Positions 11,357-22,380 are shown, counted from the stretch's first letter. The stretch: DNA of 64,000 nucleotides from Dendrobium chrysotoxum (GCA_019925795.1 CM034307.1:34807201-34871200), one strand, 5' to 3'. Numbers and translations: made by a program. The notes: generated by a model from the letters alone, not told the origin.

Positions 11357-11376
11357 GGGGGGGGGGGGGGGGGGGG
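11357..11376. repeat. G20 homopolymer in the element C LTR
   Basis: Twenty consecutive G on the plus strand, or C on the element's sense strand. It sits in the conserved context CCAAT-C(n)-TATTGGTTAGCC close to the LTR end. The same tract is 5-9 long in most other LTRs and expanded in the D family. Confidence 0.95.
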
Positions 11377-11594
11377 TGAATTGGTATTTAAAAAAAATTC
11401 TTGGATTTTAGTGAATCGTTTCTAGAAAACTTAATCAATAATTCTTAAGATATGTAATTTATTAGATATGATTATTACAAAATAATTTTTTAACCACAAA
11501 CTTTAAAGTACTGAAAAAATACAAAAAAAGTAAAGTGAATAGAAGACCACCAAATTTTATAATGGTTCGGTCCAAATTAGACCTATGACGACTC

Positions 11595-11615
11595 CCTAGA
11601 GACTCCTTCTCTAGG
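11595..11615 (-). other. Terminal leader hairpin of the C LTR
   Basis: A perfect inverted repeat CCTAGAGA/TCTCTAGG with a 5-base loop (CTCCT on plus, AGGAG on the sense strand). It directly follows the conserved TTTAGTGCAATA word in the sense direction. Identical hairpins lie in the A/B LTRs (for example 44842-44862). A different but still paired stem CTTGGAG/CTCCGAG lies at 31038-31056. Confidence 0.75.
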
Positions 11616-11689
11616 TATTGCACTAAATCAAAGTGACTCTTCGTTTGACCCCATAGCAAGGCGGAGAAGCCTTTACAAACCCTCTTCCA

Positions 11690-11940
11690 CCAACCTGATA
11701 AGGCAGAGAACCATCATCCTTTTTCACCCTCCTGGTGAAGGCAGAGAACCATCATCCTTTTTCACTCTCCTAGTGAAGATACAGAACTGTCATCCTTTTT
11801 CACCCTCCTGGTGAAGGTAAAGAACCATCATCCCTTTTCACTCTTTGGTGAAGGCAGAGAACCATCATCTTTTTTTCACCCCTTTGGTGAAGGCAGAGAG
11901 CCGTTATTCTTTTCCACCCTCCTGGTAAAGGCAGAGAACC
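11690..11940 (-). repeat. Tandem array of 38-bp hairpin units in the C LTR
   Basis: At least five units, with starts at 11723, 11761 and 11799 (exactly 38 bp apart), about 11837 and 11875. Each holds GGCAGAGAACC and an inverted repeat: TTCACC/GGTGAA (loop CTCCT), TTCACT/AGTGAA (loop CTCCT), TTCACC/GGTGAA (loop CTCCT), TTCAC/GTGAA, then TTCACC/GGTGAA (loop CCTTT). The second unit changes both sides of one base pair. A sixth unit near 11910 is decayed. The array lies between the TATA region and the LTR end on the sense strand, so it should be in the RNA leader. Confidence 0.85.
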
Positions 11941-12926
11941 TAGACATAATGTTGAAGATCTTCTCTCAAGAGCCTTCAAAGGAGATGGGCAGAAACTTGA
12001 AGAAGATAAAGAGATCCTCACTTTGGGCAATCTTATGAATCCCTCAAAACTTCCCCTCACTAGATCTTTAACACTTCACTCTCATAATCTCTCCTAAACT
12101 CTCACACTCAATGGCCACTCTTAAGAAAAATTCTTAGCAAAGGTCTTAAATGATAGTTTTTTGGACTCCTTGTATAAAAAAAAGTATGAAAAACTTTCCA
12201 AAAATTGAAAAATTTAAGTAAATCGACATCAAATCGTACAGTACAATTGTGGATCATCTGTACAAATAGTTTAAAATTCTTGTACAAACTGGTATGATCC
12301 CAATTTCATGCTTTATCAATTATCTGTATGAATACCAATCATACTGTAAGAACAATTCAAAAAATCAATATGTTCGTCTGGTATGATCATGTACGAACTT
12401 GATTTTATACCCTGTTAGTCATCTGTACAACTTGACATGACGCAGTATGAATAGTTCAACAAATCAGGGCTTCGACTGGTACGATCTGGACGATCCCAAT
12501 TTCATACCCTGTTTGTCATCTATATGAACTTGCATCGTATAGTACAAATAGTTCAAAAATTCACTAAGACAAATTGTATAGTACGAACATAGATCATACA
12601 ATATGATTAGCTTTAAGGAAATTAAGTTCAATCTCTCTCCCCTTATGTGTGTGTGCACGGTTACCCAATTGTAATCACACTCTCTCAGACTCAAGAAAAT
12701 AAAAAATAGATATTTATGAACTCTATTACATGGCATCCTATTCTTACTTTTCTTGAAGTCCTTATTAATCTGGGGTAGTTTATGGTTTTCATGAAATGTT
12801 AGTATACACAAAAATAAATTGAAATTACCAATATGTGCTAGAAGAAATAATACAAAGATTTGCACAATAATTAGTTATGTTATCATCAAAAATCACAAGC
12901 TCAATCTTGATTTCTGAGTTGGAACA

Positions 12927-12945
12927 ATCTCCTCCTTTTTGATGA
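12927..12945 (-). promoter_or_regulatory. Polypurine tract of element C
   Basis: On the minus strand AAAAAGGAGGAGAT directly precedes the LTR start TGTTCCAACTC. The position next to the 3' LTR and the purine run are those of a plus-strand priming site. The same site in A is AAAAAGGGGGAGAT. Confidence 0.85.
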
Positions 12946-13144
12946 TAGCAAAATAATTATTTTTTGAACTACTAAATAACATTCTTTTCTCCTAAGCTCC
13001 TCCTCAATCAATCAATAATTAAAAAAAATCATCTTACAATTCAAAATACAAACACAAGATAAGACCAACAACATAAATAAAAACTAAAACATAGACAAAA
13101 GACCAGTGATTAAAAATTAAAAATTTTCAAAAATAAAATACAAA

Positions 13145-13235
13145 ACAACATAAGACTTCGGGTTGGGCTCATTTTGTGCCTCTTTTTAATTTTAGCACAC
13201 TTTGTGCATCTTTTTCCATTTTTCTTTCCACAATC
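13145..13235 (-). repeat. Short repeat block with GCATCTTTT words, element C
   Basis: Words such as gggctcattttgtgcctcttttt, split as GGGCTCATTTTGTGCC and TCTTTTT, and CACTTTGTGCATC recur with spacing of about 35 bp between accessory ORF and PPT. Homologous blocks lie in every other copia element here. The stretch 12946-13688 around it is otherwise AT-rich non-coding sequence. Confidence 0.65.
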
Positions 13236-13688
13236 TAAAGCAATAATAAACCCAATAGATAATAAAAGCAACACAGTGAACAAGAAAGTATAAGAAAAAT
13301 GAGAAATATTTTTTGTAACAATTGTAACTGTAAGATATATGTTTATTATAACACTGAAGATGATCTCCTTATTGAAGCCTAATTATAATTTGATTTTAAA
13401 AAAAACTTGAGATGAACTAAAGTTTGATAAAGGAAATATTATTGTAATGCAAAAGCTTTTAAAATTTTTAGTCTTTAGATCAACATTTGTAAATTAGTTG
13501 ATAGTAACATATAAGCAATTCGAGAGAATTATCAATATCACAAGTTAATCATTGCAATCAATTCCCAACAACAACATAACATAACATTCAAATAAACAAC
13601 AACTAATTTTAAAAAACTGATCCAAAATAAAACACCTGAATACATAAACATAAAGCAAAAATCAAAACATATATCAACAATAACTAAA

Positions 13689-14832
13689 CTAACTAATCTG
13701 ATACTCTGGAGGTGGCTGATCAGGATTTGAAGGTGGCTGAGGAGGGTACCATATTGTAAAGTAACTATTAATGGTAGCTACTTGAGTGTTGATTGAATCT
13801 ACTTGTCCTCTAAACCAGCCCATGTATTCATCGTATCTAGCATCATGTTGTTCTAAGCGAGTCTCAATAAGATCAAAGTGTTGATTAAAGTGAGCCTCGA
13901 GGTGATCAAATCTTTGAACCATTTCTTGATATAATTTATGCTCTGGTCTAGGAGTAGGAGCAGGTGCAGGTGTAAGTACAGGTGCAGGTGCAGCTGCAGG
14001 TCCTCCTTCTTCATAAACTCTTCTCCCTCTTCCCCATGATCCCATTGAGAAAGAATACAAAATGAAGCATCGGTAAAATAACAAGGCAGATTATTTGGAG
14101 GATCAAGATGGATAAGATTCTATTTTTTGTCAAGAATATAGGCAACCAAATATCCTAAAGCCATATTCTTCTTCCTTCTAAAGGATGGGTTTCTAATGTC
14201 AGTGAAATTATAATTGTAGTCCAGAATCAACTAGGCTTCATCAAATGGAGTGTTTGACATGATATAATATGTGACTATGCTAAGAAAGGGGGTGATATTG
14301 ATTTGATCTCCAACTTTAGGGATAATAGAGGTTCTTAAAACATGCTAGATGATCCTTATATTTTGTTTCAAAAATTGAACTAAGGGTAAATGTTGAATAG
14401 AAGGAATGCCCCTAATAGTTTCATTAATACCAGTCCAATAATAATCACCTCTAGATGCAATAAAATGAGCCCTAATCCTCTCAGTTCTAAGAACATCCCC
14501 AAATCCTCTAGTTATTTCAACACATTGATGAAAGACATAAGAGGACATATGGTGTTGTTTTGCCTCATTCTCTAGTTGGAGAGAAAATAATAGATCGTAT
14601 CGGAATTAAAAGTGTATATCAAAGTGAGAATAAATAAAAACTAAGTGGAGTCAAAAAGGTGCATGATCGGATAGTTTATATCTTCTTGAATAAGAAGTCG
14701 AGAGGGAGTAATCTTAGATTGAATAAACCGATCATAAGCTTGTTCATTTTCCTTTGATAAAAAGTTTTCTTCTCATTCAGAATGAGATGAACCACCCATA
14801 GAAGTTCATGGATGCTTGCTACTACTTGCCAT
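13689..14832 (-). pseudogene. Accessory ORF of element C, broken
   Basis: The minus strand starts at ATG 14830-14832. A stop follows within ten codons, then comes a conserved N-terminal block (NFLSKENEQAYDRF, SKITPSRLLIQEDI, HLFDST). The last part is open from 14084: a Pro/Ala-rich linker (PAAAPAPVLTPAPAPTPRP), then a coiled-coil-like stretch (MVQRFDHLEAHFNQHFDLIE) and a Pro-rich end. The same order occurs in the accessory ORFs of A, B, E and D. It is not gag, pol or a transmembrane env as far as I can see. It resembles in style the plant domain annotated as a putative plant transposon protein, which I infer only from the pattern. The role is unknown. Confidence 0.7.
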
Positions 14833-14869
14833 GTTAAAACAAGTTCGAATATAAGAGTTGAAAGGGACA

Positions 14870-15365
14870 AGAGATGAAAAGGATTAGAAAAATCCAAAGA
14901 ACAAACTCTAATTTAAAGAATTCAAACTTGATCGCACAGTATAATTTTTGTTCATACGTATGATCCAAAATTTTGTATGTTATGAACTAAAGTTCATATA
15001 TATGAGCAGAAATGGTCAAGAACAGTTGTTGCAACGAAATGTCCTTTCATAAACACAATTTTTGAGGAGTCATATTATATGAATTTTGACCAAACTAATC
15101 ATACAAACGAATAGGTGTTGGTCTGGGATGATCAGGCAAATTGACAAGATGATCATAAAGACAAACAGGTATTCGTATAGATAATCTTTGAAAATAACTT
15201 CTTGTACAGACAAAAAATACACTGATCGTATAGATGGTGATGTCATTATATAGTATGATATGTTCAAGAAAAATTACATTTTTCATCTCGCCCATTCAGG
15301 AAAAATACCTTGTAAAATCTATGAAATTCGTACAGTATGAAAGTGGTTCATGCAATACGAATAGA
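14870..15365 (-). promoter_or_regulatory. Internal promoter-like block upstream of accessory ORF, element C
   Basis: Between pol and accessory ORF lies a non-coding stretch with the palindromic words typical of the LTR U3 (gtacagtatg, catatagtatg, cgtatagatg). A weak TATA-like CTTTAAATTAG on the minus strand lies near 14925, about 90 bases before the accessory ATG. The pattern is the same in A, B, E and D. Confidence 0.5.
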
Positions 15366-15581
15366 AAGGAAATTAAGATATGATAAACAAAACACTTTTC
15401 CAAAAACAAATCAACCAAGATCTACGAGACTCAAAAATGAAAACAAAAATTATACTAATGAGAAAACAAACCCAAACTAGAGTAAAAAATCAAACAAAAA
15501 CAAAATACAAATAAAGAACAAACCATAAACATTAACATACATGAAATACATTACATATGTAATTTGCAAAATTTTAATTTG

Positions 15582-18500
15582 TTAAGCATGAATATCAATA
15601 ACACCCAATCTGGTTCTTATGGTGCTAAAAATTTCAAAAGCCAATGGTTTTATCAAAATGTCCGCAAGTTGATTTTCTATTGCTACATGATGTAGCTCAA
15701 TTTCTCCTTTGGTGACATTATCCGTAATAAAGTGATGCCTCATATCTTTATGCTTAGTCCTAGAGTGTTGGATAGGATTCTTTGAAATGTAAATGGCACT
15801 TATATTATCACAGAAAATTGGAATAGTGCCAATTAAAAAATCTAAGTCCACTAGTTGTTGTTTTAACCATTGAATTTATGCCATACAACTCCCTAAGGCT
15901 ATGTATTTTGCTTCAGTAGTAGAAATAGCTATTGAATTTTACTTTCTGCTAGACCAAGAAACTAAGGAGTTCCCTATGAATTGACAAGTCCCAGAAGTAC
16001 TCTTTCTATCAACCCTACACCCTGTAAAATTTGAAAAAGAATATCCAATGATTTCAAAAGAGGTGTTATTTCTAGGATACCAATTTCCTAAAATTTGAGT
16101 TCCTAAAAGATATCTCATAATTCTTTTAAGAGTAGTTAGGTGAGATTATTTTAGATCAGCTTGAAATCTAGCACACAGATAAATAATAAACATCATATCA
16201 GGTGTGCTTACAGCTAAATAAAGTAATGATTCAATCATCCCTCTAAATTTCTTCTGGTCAATAGATTTGCCTTTAGAATCCTTATCTAACTGACTTGAGG
16301 AACTCATGGGAGTACTTATGGTTTATCTTTATCCATTTTATACTTCTTAAGGATGTCCTTAATATATTTTAACTGACTAAGAAAGGTGCCATCCTCTTTC
16401 TGCTTTATGCTAAAACCAAGAAAGTAACTCAAATCTCCTATCAAACTCATTTCAAATTTACTACTCATTATTTTTGAAAAATCAACATAGAGATTTTTAT
16501 TGGTGGATCCAATAAAGATATCATTAACATATATTTGAACAATGAGGATTTCATCTCTGACTCCTTTTAAGAAGAGAGTGGTGTCCACACTTCTTTTATC
16601 AAATAATCTTTCTAATAGGAATATGCTTAGCCTTTTATACCATGCCCTAGGTACCTGTTTTAGTCCATATAATGCCTTCTTCAATTTAAACACATGATTA
16701 GAAATTTGAGAATTTTCAAAACTTGGGGGTTGCTCAACACAACACCCCATTAAGAAAGGAACTTTTAACATCTTCAAAATAATTTGAATCTTTTAAAATA
16801 GGCAAAGGCTAAAAGCACCTTTATTGCTTCAAGTCATACTACAAGGGAAAAAACTCAAAATCAATTCCTTCTATTTTATTGTATCCCTTGTCCACCAATC
16901 TTACCTTATTTCTAACCACTCCACTTGAATCATTCATCATATTTTTGAAAATCCACTTAGTTCCAACAACACTTTGATCTTCAGGTCTCTTTACCAATTT
17001 CCAAACATCATTTTTAACAAATTGATTCAACTCTTATTATGTGGCTAGAATCCAGAATTCATCAAAAAGTGCTTGATTTACATTAGTGGGTTCAATCATT
17101 GAAATAAAAGCTGAGTGTTCACTTATTTGCTCAATCCATGCCTAGTTCTAACATCTTTACTCGGGTCTCCTAAAATTAGTTCTTTAGGATAACTTTTGGA
17201 ATATTTCCATTCTCTAAGCAATGCATTTTTTGTTTGAACCCTTTCTTTAAGATTTGTATTTTTAATTTCTTAAGTTATTTGTTCAACATCTTCTTCTTCC
17301 AACTTAGACCCTCCAAAAATATCAAATTAATCAAAAACTATATAAGTTGTCTCCTCAACTACCAATGTCCTTTTGTTGAGAACTCTATAGGATTTTCCAA
17401 GACGAAGATATCCTAAAAAAAATTCCTTCAACTGATTTAGGATCAAATTTTCCTAAAGGATTTTTACCATTGTTATGATTAAACAGCTTACATCTAAAGA
17501 CATGTAGATATGAGAGGTTAGGTTTTCTTCCCTTGAGAAGTTCATAGGGTGTCTTGTTCAACTTTGATCTAATGTTCACCCTATTCAGAACATAATAAGC
17601 TGTGCTAACTACTTCAGCGCAAAAATATTTAGGAAGTGAATATTCAGCCAACATGGCTCTAATAACTTCTATCAATATTCTATTCTTTCTTTCAACAACC
17701 CCATTTTGTTGAGGGGTCCTAAGAGCTAAAAAGTTGTGATATATTCCTTGCTCTTTATAGAAAACTTTAAGTTTTTCATTTTTAAATTCTCCTCTATGAT
17801 CACTTTGTATTGTAAGAATTTCACAACCTAGCTTTCTCTGAATCCAAGTAGAAAAATTTCTAAACTCATCAAATGATTCACTCTTTTGTTATAAAAATCT
17901 AATCTAAGTGAATCTTTTATAATAATTAATAATTATATTCTCATATTCTTTCCCTCCTAGACTTACAGTGCTAACCGGACCAAAAAGATTCATGTGAAGG
18001 ACTTCTAATTAGTTCTAAGATCCTTAATTGAATGAAATGAGGATTTTACTTATTTTCCTAATTGTCATGCATCACATAAGTGATCCTTAGTGAAGTCTAA
18101 TTTTGGTATTCTTCTAACCAATTCTTTCTGGGTAATTATCCTAAGATTTTTCATGCTTGCATGACAAAGTCTTCTATGCCATAACCAAGATTCATCAAAG
18201 ATAATTTTGAGACAAAAAGCATTAGAAGATTTAACATAATTTAAATCAAGCATGTAAACATTATTTACCCTACTTCCATGTAACACATCAGCTTCATTTT
18301 GGCTAGTAATATAGCTTGTAGGTAAAAATTTAATGTTAAAACCCCTATCATAAAGCTAACAAATACTTAGCAAATTATATTTTAAGCCTTCGACTAATAA
18401 AATATTTTCAATAAAGAAATTGTTCTTGTTGTCAACCAAACCTATACCGACCACTCTGCTAGTGGTATTATCTCCTAGTGTTACCTTGCCTCCATTCCTA

Positions 18501-18630
18501 ACTTCTAGTGTTATAAATTGATTCGTATCTATAGTCATACATTTTAAATATCCATTGTCTAGGTACCAAATGCTCTCATGAGGGCTAATATGAGAGTGTT
18601 TGTATAAAATATCAAACATTAGTCTTGGGA
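15582..18630 (-). pseudogene. pol of element C: protease, integrase, RT, RNase H, broken
   Basis: In sense order: protease at about 18570 (ESIWYLDNGYLKCMT, with DNG for DSG and the His changed to Cys); GAG-pre-integrase and HHCC zinc finger at 18286-18065 (ESWLWHRRLCHASMKNLR, KDHLCDA then stop); integrase core at 17900-17400 (LAEYSLPKYFCAE, LNKTPYELLKGRKPNL); RT at 17030-15900 (KGYNKIEGIDFE, VFKLKKALYGLKQVPRAWY, and IYVNDIFIGST where YVDD has become YVND); RNase H at 15851-15582 (IFCDNISAIYISKNPIQHSR, HHVAIENQLADI, TRLGVIDIHA at the true C-terminus). Stops and frameshifts separate the blocks. The FIGST and FEMSLIGDLSYFLG boxes are SIRE-like. Confidence 0.88.
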
Positions 18631-18639
18631 ACCCAAATA

Positions 18640-20121
18640 AATTTGGGTTTACCTCTTAGCAATGATAAACCAGATGCATACTTGATATGCTGTGTTTGAT
18701 GCATTTTAGGTCTCCACACTAAATGTGTTATACTATGAATAGTATATGTGTGGGATATATATCCTAATATTCCACATGAAAAACATTTCGCACTAGGAAA
18801 AGGATTTATTAATCTATATGAGTTATAATGTCTCTTCCTAGGTTTTGAACTTATGTGCTTTTGTTTAGACTTATAAAATCGTTCAAGTGTGGGAGTTGGT
18901 CTATTTTCCATAATAGTGTTCACTTTTATTTCTAGATATGAGTTTACATTTTTTAAAATTAAAATTTCAATTTTCATGTCAATTTCCCTATGTTTAGCTT
19001 CACCCATAAAAACTTTAAAATTATTTTCAAGCTCACTATAAGATGTTTTCAGTTGTTCGTGCTTCTTATTCAAGTAATCAAATTTATCTAATAAATCCAT
19101 ATGGTTGCTATCTATTTCTACATGATCTTTTCTAAGATTTTCATATTCTTTTGGTCAATTCAAATACTCAAGGTTAAGATTAGCATGCAATTTTTTAAGT
19201 TTCCTATATGCATTATGGATTTACTCAAAAACTTCAAATAGTTCATCATAGGATATATCATATACCTCATCTTGATCTGAATGATCAAGATTCCCTACCA
19301 TTAAGAACAAATTTGTAACCTCCTCTTCTGCTTCTATTTTTGAAGAGTTTGAAGCTGAGTCAGCCTATAAAACTCTTTATATTCTTTTCTTGCCCTTTCT
19401 GACATTGGTTTTCTCAACTTTCTCCTTGTTAGGATTAGCTTGAGATTTAGGCAGTTGGTCTTAATATGTCTAGACTTCCTATATTCATAACAAATGATGT
19501 TATTAGAAATTTTTGCATTCTTGTTGAACTTACCCTTGTTCCAATTTTGATGTCTCCATTCCTTTCTTCTTAGGAAACTTTTGAATTGCCTAGTCATGAG
19601 TGTAATATCTTTTTCATCCTCAGGAATTGATTGATCACTTCCTGAATCATCCACTTTCAATACAGTATTCTTCTCCTCTCGCTTGTCACTTGTATCAATC
19701 TATCATTGATTCACTCCTTGCTCGTAAGCAATCAGTAATCCAAGCAGATTGTCAATAAAATATTCATTTACATCTTTTGACTTAGTTATAGTTGTTATTT
19801 TTGAATCATATAGTAGGTAGACAACATAGGATTTTATTTACTTTTTCCAAATTAGTAAGTTCTCTACCTAAAGCATGTAATGTAATAACAATCTGAGTAA
19901 AATGTGTATACATGTAAGAAGTTGACTCATTTGGTTTCATGCAACATAGTTCATAGTTGTGTAATAGAATGTTCAATTTGGATTGTTTCACCTCATTAGT
20001 TCCTTCATAAGTTATGTAAAGTCTATCCAAAATTTCTTTTGTAGTTTTACAGGTTAAAATACGTATATAGTCTTCTGATTTCAATGCACAGAAAAAACTA
20101 TTAAGACATTTAGCATTCAGT
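18640..20121 (-). pseudogene. gag of element C, N-terminally deleted
   Basis: The minus strand opens at the deletion junction with LNAKCLNSFFCALKSEDYIR (UBN2-type gag), then EILDRLYITYEGTNEVKQSK and NEST(S)YMYTHFTQIV. A first zinc knuckle at about 19500 reads ICYEYRKSRHIKTNC (second Cys lost). A lysine-rich coiled coil follows (DYLNKKHEQLKTSYSELE), then a second knuckle at about 18790, KCFSCGILGYISHTYT, in which the His and last Cys are lost. Two knuckles separated by a coiled coil is the plan of all gags in this window. The frame is interrupted several times. The first third of gag is missing. Confidence 0.85.
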
Positions 20122-20793
20122 TGATCATCTGTAGAATAGTTCAAAAATCTTTGACTAACTAGAACGATCCCAATTTTGTAATCTGTCAATCATCTATATG
20201 AATACAGATCGTACTATACAAATAGTTCAAAAAATTAATGTGTTCGTCTGGTATGATCTGGTATGAACTTGATTTTATACCCTGTCAATTATCTGTATGA
20301 CTTTACATCATACAGTATAAATAGTCCAATAAATTAGGGCTTCATCAGGTACGATCTGGATGATCCCAATTTTATACCCTATCAGTCATATGTACAAACT
20401 TGAATCATACAGTACAAATAGTTTAAAAATTCACTAAGTCAAATTATATAGTACGAACATAGATCATATAGTATGATTAGCTTAAAAAAAATTAAGTTTC
20501 GTCTCTCTCCTCTTGTTTGTGTGTACACGGTTATCCAATTACAATCACACTCTCTTAGACTCAAGAAATAAAAAATAGAGATTTACAAACTCTATTATAT
20601 GGCATCCTATTCTAACTTTTCTTAAAGGCTTCATTAATCTGGGGTAGTTTATGATTTCCTTGAAATGTTATACCCACAAAAAAAATAGAAATTTCCAATA
20701 TATGCTAGGAGAAACATTACAAAGATCAACACAATAATTAGTTTTGTTATCATCAAAAATCATAAGCACAATCTTGATTTCTAAGTTACAACA
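20122..20793 (-). repeat. 5' LTR of element C, truncated
   Basis: It matches 12249-12926 of the 3' LTR by eye, from GATCATCTGTA to the end GTTACAACA, including the CACGGTTA-CCAATTACAATCACACTC block. The inner 0.95 kb with hairpins, the C-tract and the PBS is missing. The junction with gag is at about 20122. Confidence 0.85.
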
Positions 20794-21409
20794 ATAGCTA
20801 GAAGGTGAAAAATCTAATGATAATAGTTGGTAGGTAATAGTCCAGCTGTGGTAACCTAATTGAGGTTAGGAGGTGGCTGAGCAAAGGTTTAACGATGATG
20901 ATTGAGTGAAAGAGGTTTAAAGGAAGTCATCAGTCAATGATAATTTTTATAATAACCCTTTGGAAAAAGTTTGGCGATAGGGGCCAATAGGTGGCTTAGC
21001 AAAGGTCGGGTATAGGTGCTACAACTTTAGATTGGTGATGAGGGTTCATTGGTTGTGGTTTCCTGTGTGGAGCTTTGAGATTCTTTAAGCCTCAGAGATC
21101 CCTTCCCTCTCTAACGAAGGTTAAAAACATTTCATAGAAATATCAAAAGTAGACCAATCATCACATTAATCAAATCTCAAAAGAAATTAAATGGAGCTAA
21201 AGGAAGCAAGTTTTCCCTTAGCTGTTATCAATAACTTACTTTCCTAAAGGAAAAAATCAAATGTGTATGGCTTGGATTTGAGAAGTATATATATTTCTTT
21301 TGTGTGTTGATTCTAAGAGATTTAGGCTTTATTTGGGAGAACTTTCTTATTGTTTTACTAATGTAACTTTTTTGTACAAAAGTTTCTTGAAAGATACAAA
21401 ACGTAGAAA
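20794..21409. other. Non-coding flank: imperfect GA-rich repeats, then AT-rich sequence
   Basis: From 20794 to about 21110 there are short repeating phrases (ggtggctgagcaaagg, gatgatgattgag) like those at 10860-11301 on the other side of element C. From 21110 to 21409 I see no coding sequence or repeat. It is probably the 3' flank of the P450 fragment. Confidence 0.4.
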
Positions 21410-21945
21410 CCAAAAAAATATCCCAAATGAAGCCTAAGATATGTCATACACTTGTTTTTATTCTCCTTTTGTACTTCCCAATCAAAGGAAAGGAGCAATT
21501 TAGCAAGCACATATTTGATGGCAAGGGTGGAAAAATAAATGTATGGGTAGCTTCATATTCCATAATGAAAGGCTGTGAATTCAAAATTAATAATATTTAT
21601 GCTAAGAAACCTCTCAGATCAAAACTCCTTAGGCTTCTCCCTATACATTGATAAAGACTCTAGTTCTTTTAGGTATTACATAGCCTTCTAATTCGATGAC
21701 ATGCACTACCTCCTAAGGAATAAGTGTGTGGTTTGGAGGATGCATCCTTAGTTTTTCCCTAATAACTTCCTTGAGGTAGTTCATTGTATGGAGGGTTTCC
21801 TCTATTGTAAATTGATAATAACCTAAAATTCATCATACTTCTACTTATGCTTTGCTCCTAATAGACGGATGAGTTATTAGCTCGACCAACATCCATTCAA
21901 TTATTATGTTTGCTAATTTGGTACCAGCAAAAAACATTTCATATG
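21410..21945 (-). pseudogene. Cytochrome P450 (CYP71-like) exon-2 pseudogene
   Basis: Minus strand from about 21940 shows P450 landmarks in order: the I-helix (MFFAGTKLANIIIEWM, then VELITHPSIRSKA, where AGTDT has become AGTKL); the K-helix (TIEETLHTMNYLKEVIREK, then LRMHPP, with ExxR changed to ExLR in place); VVHVIELEGYVIPKRTRVFI; an ERFLSIN remnant of the PERF region after a deletion and frameshift; FEFTAFHYGI, then stop and SYPY where the haem-binding FxxGxRxCxG should be (Cys replaced by Tyr, Arg codon by TGA); LAIKYVLAKLLLSFDWEV; and a short degraded C-terminus. It covers about the second exon of a plant A-type P450. No first exon is visible upstream before repeats begin. It is non-functional: the haem ligand is gone. 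Confidence 0.85.
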
Positions 21946-22380
21946 TTTAAATAATAAGGAGTGTATATTAATTGATTATAATAGTTGATATTATGTAATA
22001 AAGCCTGAAAAAAATAACAAAAATATAAAAATCTGCACCAGCACTAGTTTTCTGAACCAATAATATTGTAGTGCTATCAATGCCCTAGTGCCATTCTGGA
22101 GCATCATGGCACTCAAAGATATTTCATTTAAAAATTAATTAGCAACCCAGTGCCACTACCTCAAGGGTCGTAGCAGTCTCAGTGCCATAATATATGCACA
22201 GTGGTGCTTGACTCGCTAAAAAATTCATAACTGATTTATAACCATGGTGTTATAAGCTTGAGTACCATAGCTCCAATTTGTTGACCTATGCAATACAGTA
22301 ACCATCTTTGTCCAACACTGTAGTGCCATGGCAGTGCCGTGGTGCTAATTCACATAATGCACCTTGATGGGGGATTTATG
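21946..22380. repeat. GTGC-rich repeat block, possible LTR piece
   Basis: Words such as tagtgccattctggagcatcatggcac and cagtgccactacc recur (split here as TAGTGCCATTCTGGAGC and CATCATGGCAC). A similar style occurs at 7080-7180 inside the gypsy remnant. It may be a piece of a gypsy LTR. No gene is visible. Confidence 0.35.

Larger units (their letters stand above)
11302..12926 (-). repeat. 3' LTR of element C
   Basis: The left end TAAAAGTTTGTG corresponds to TGAAAGTTTGTG of element E, with the terminal TG decayed. The right end is GGAACA at 12926, next to a polypurine tract. It holds a 20-base G run at 11357-11376, the conserved (A/T)TTTATAATGGTTCGGTCC block at about 11556, the 8-bp terminal hairpin at 11595-11615, the 38-bp hairpin array at 11690-11940 and a palindrome-rich U3 at 12220-12620. 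On the sense strand the order is U3, leader with hairpins, C-rich tract, end. A TATA-like box lies near 12170 (TTATACAAGG on the minus strand) but is weak. Confidence 0.88.
11302..20793 (-). mobile_element. Copia (SIRE-like) element C with truncated 5' end
   Basis: Two copies of one LTR border a minus-strand gag-pol plus accessory ORF. The 3' LTR (11302-12926) is nearly full length. The 5' LTR (20122-20793) keeps only its outer 0.67 kb. A deletion joined the middle of gag directly to the LTR interior at about 20122, removing gag's N-terminus, the PBS and about 0.95 kb of LTR. Flanks are gtagt on the left and atagc on the right, three of five matching, so the TSD is unproven. The lesions (YVND in RT, DNG in protease, many stops) show a dead copy. 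Confidence 0.88.

Noticed and set aside
21427..21651. Plus-strand open frame with a hydrophobic N-terminus
   Set aside because: It is antisense to the P450 pseudogene, whose motifs on the minus strand explain the sequence.
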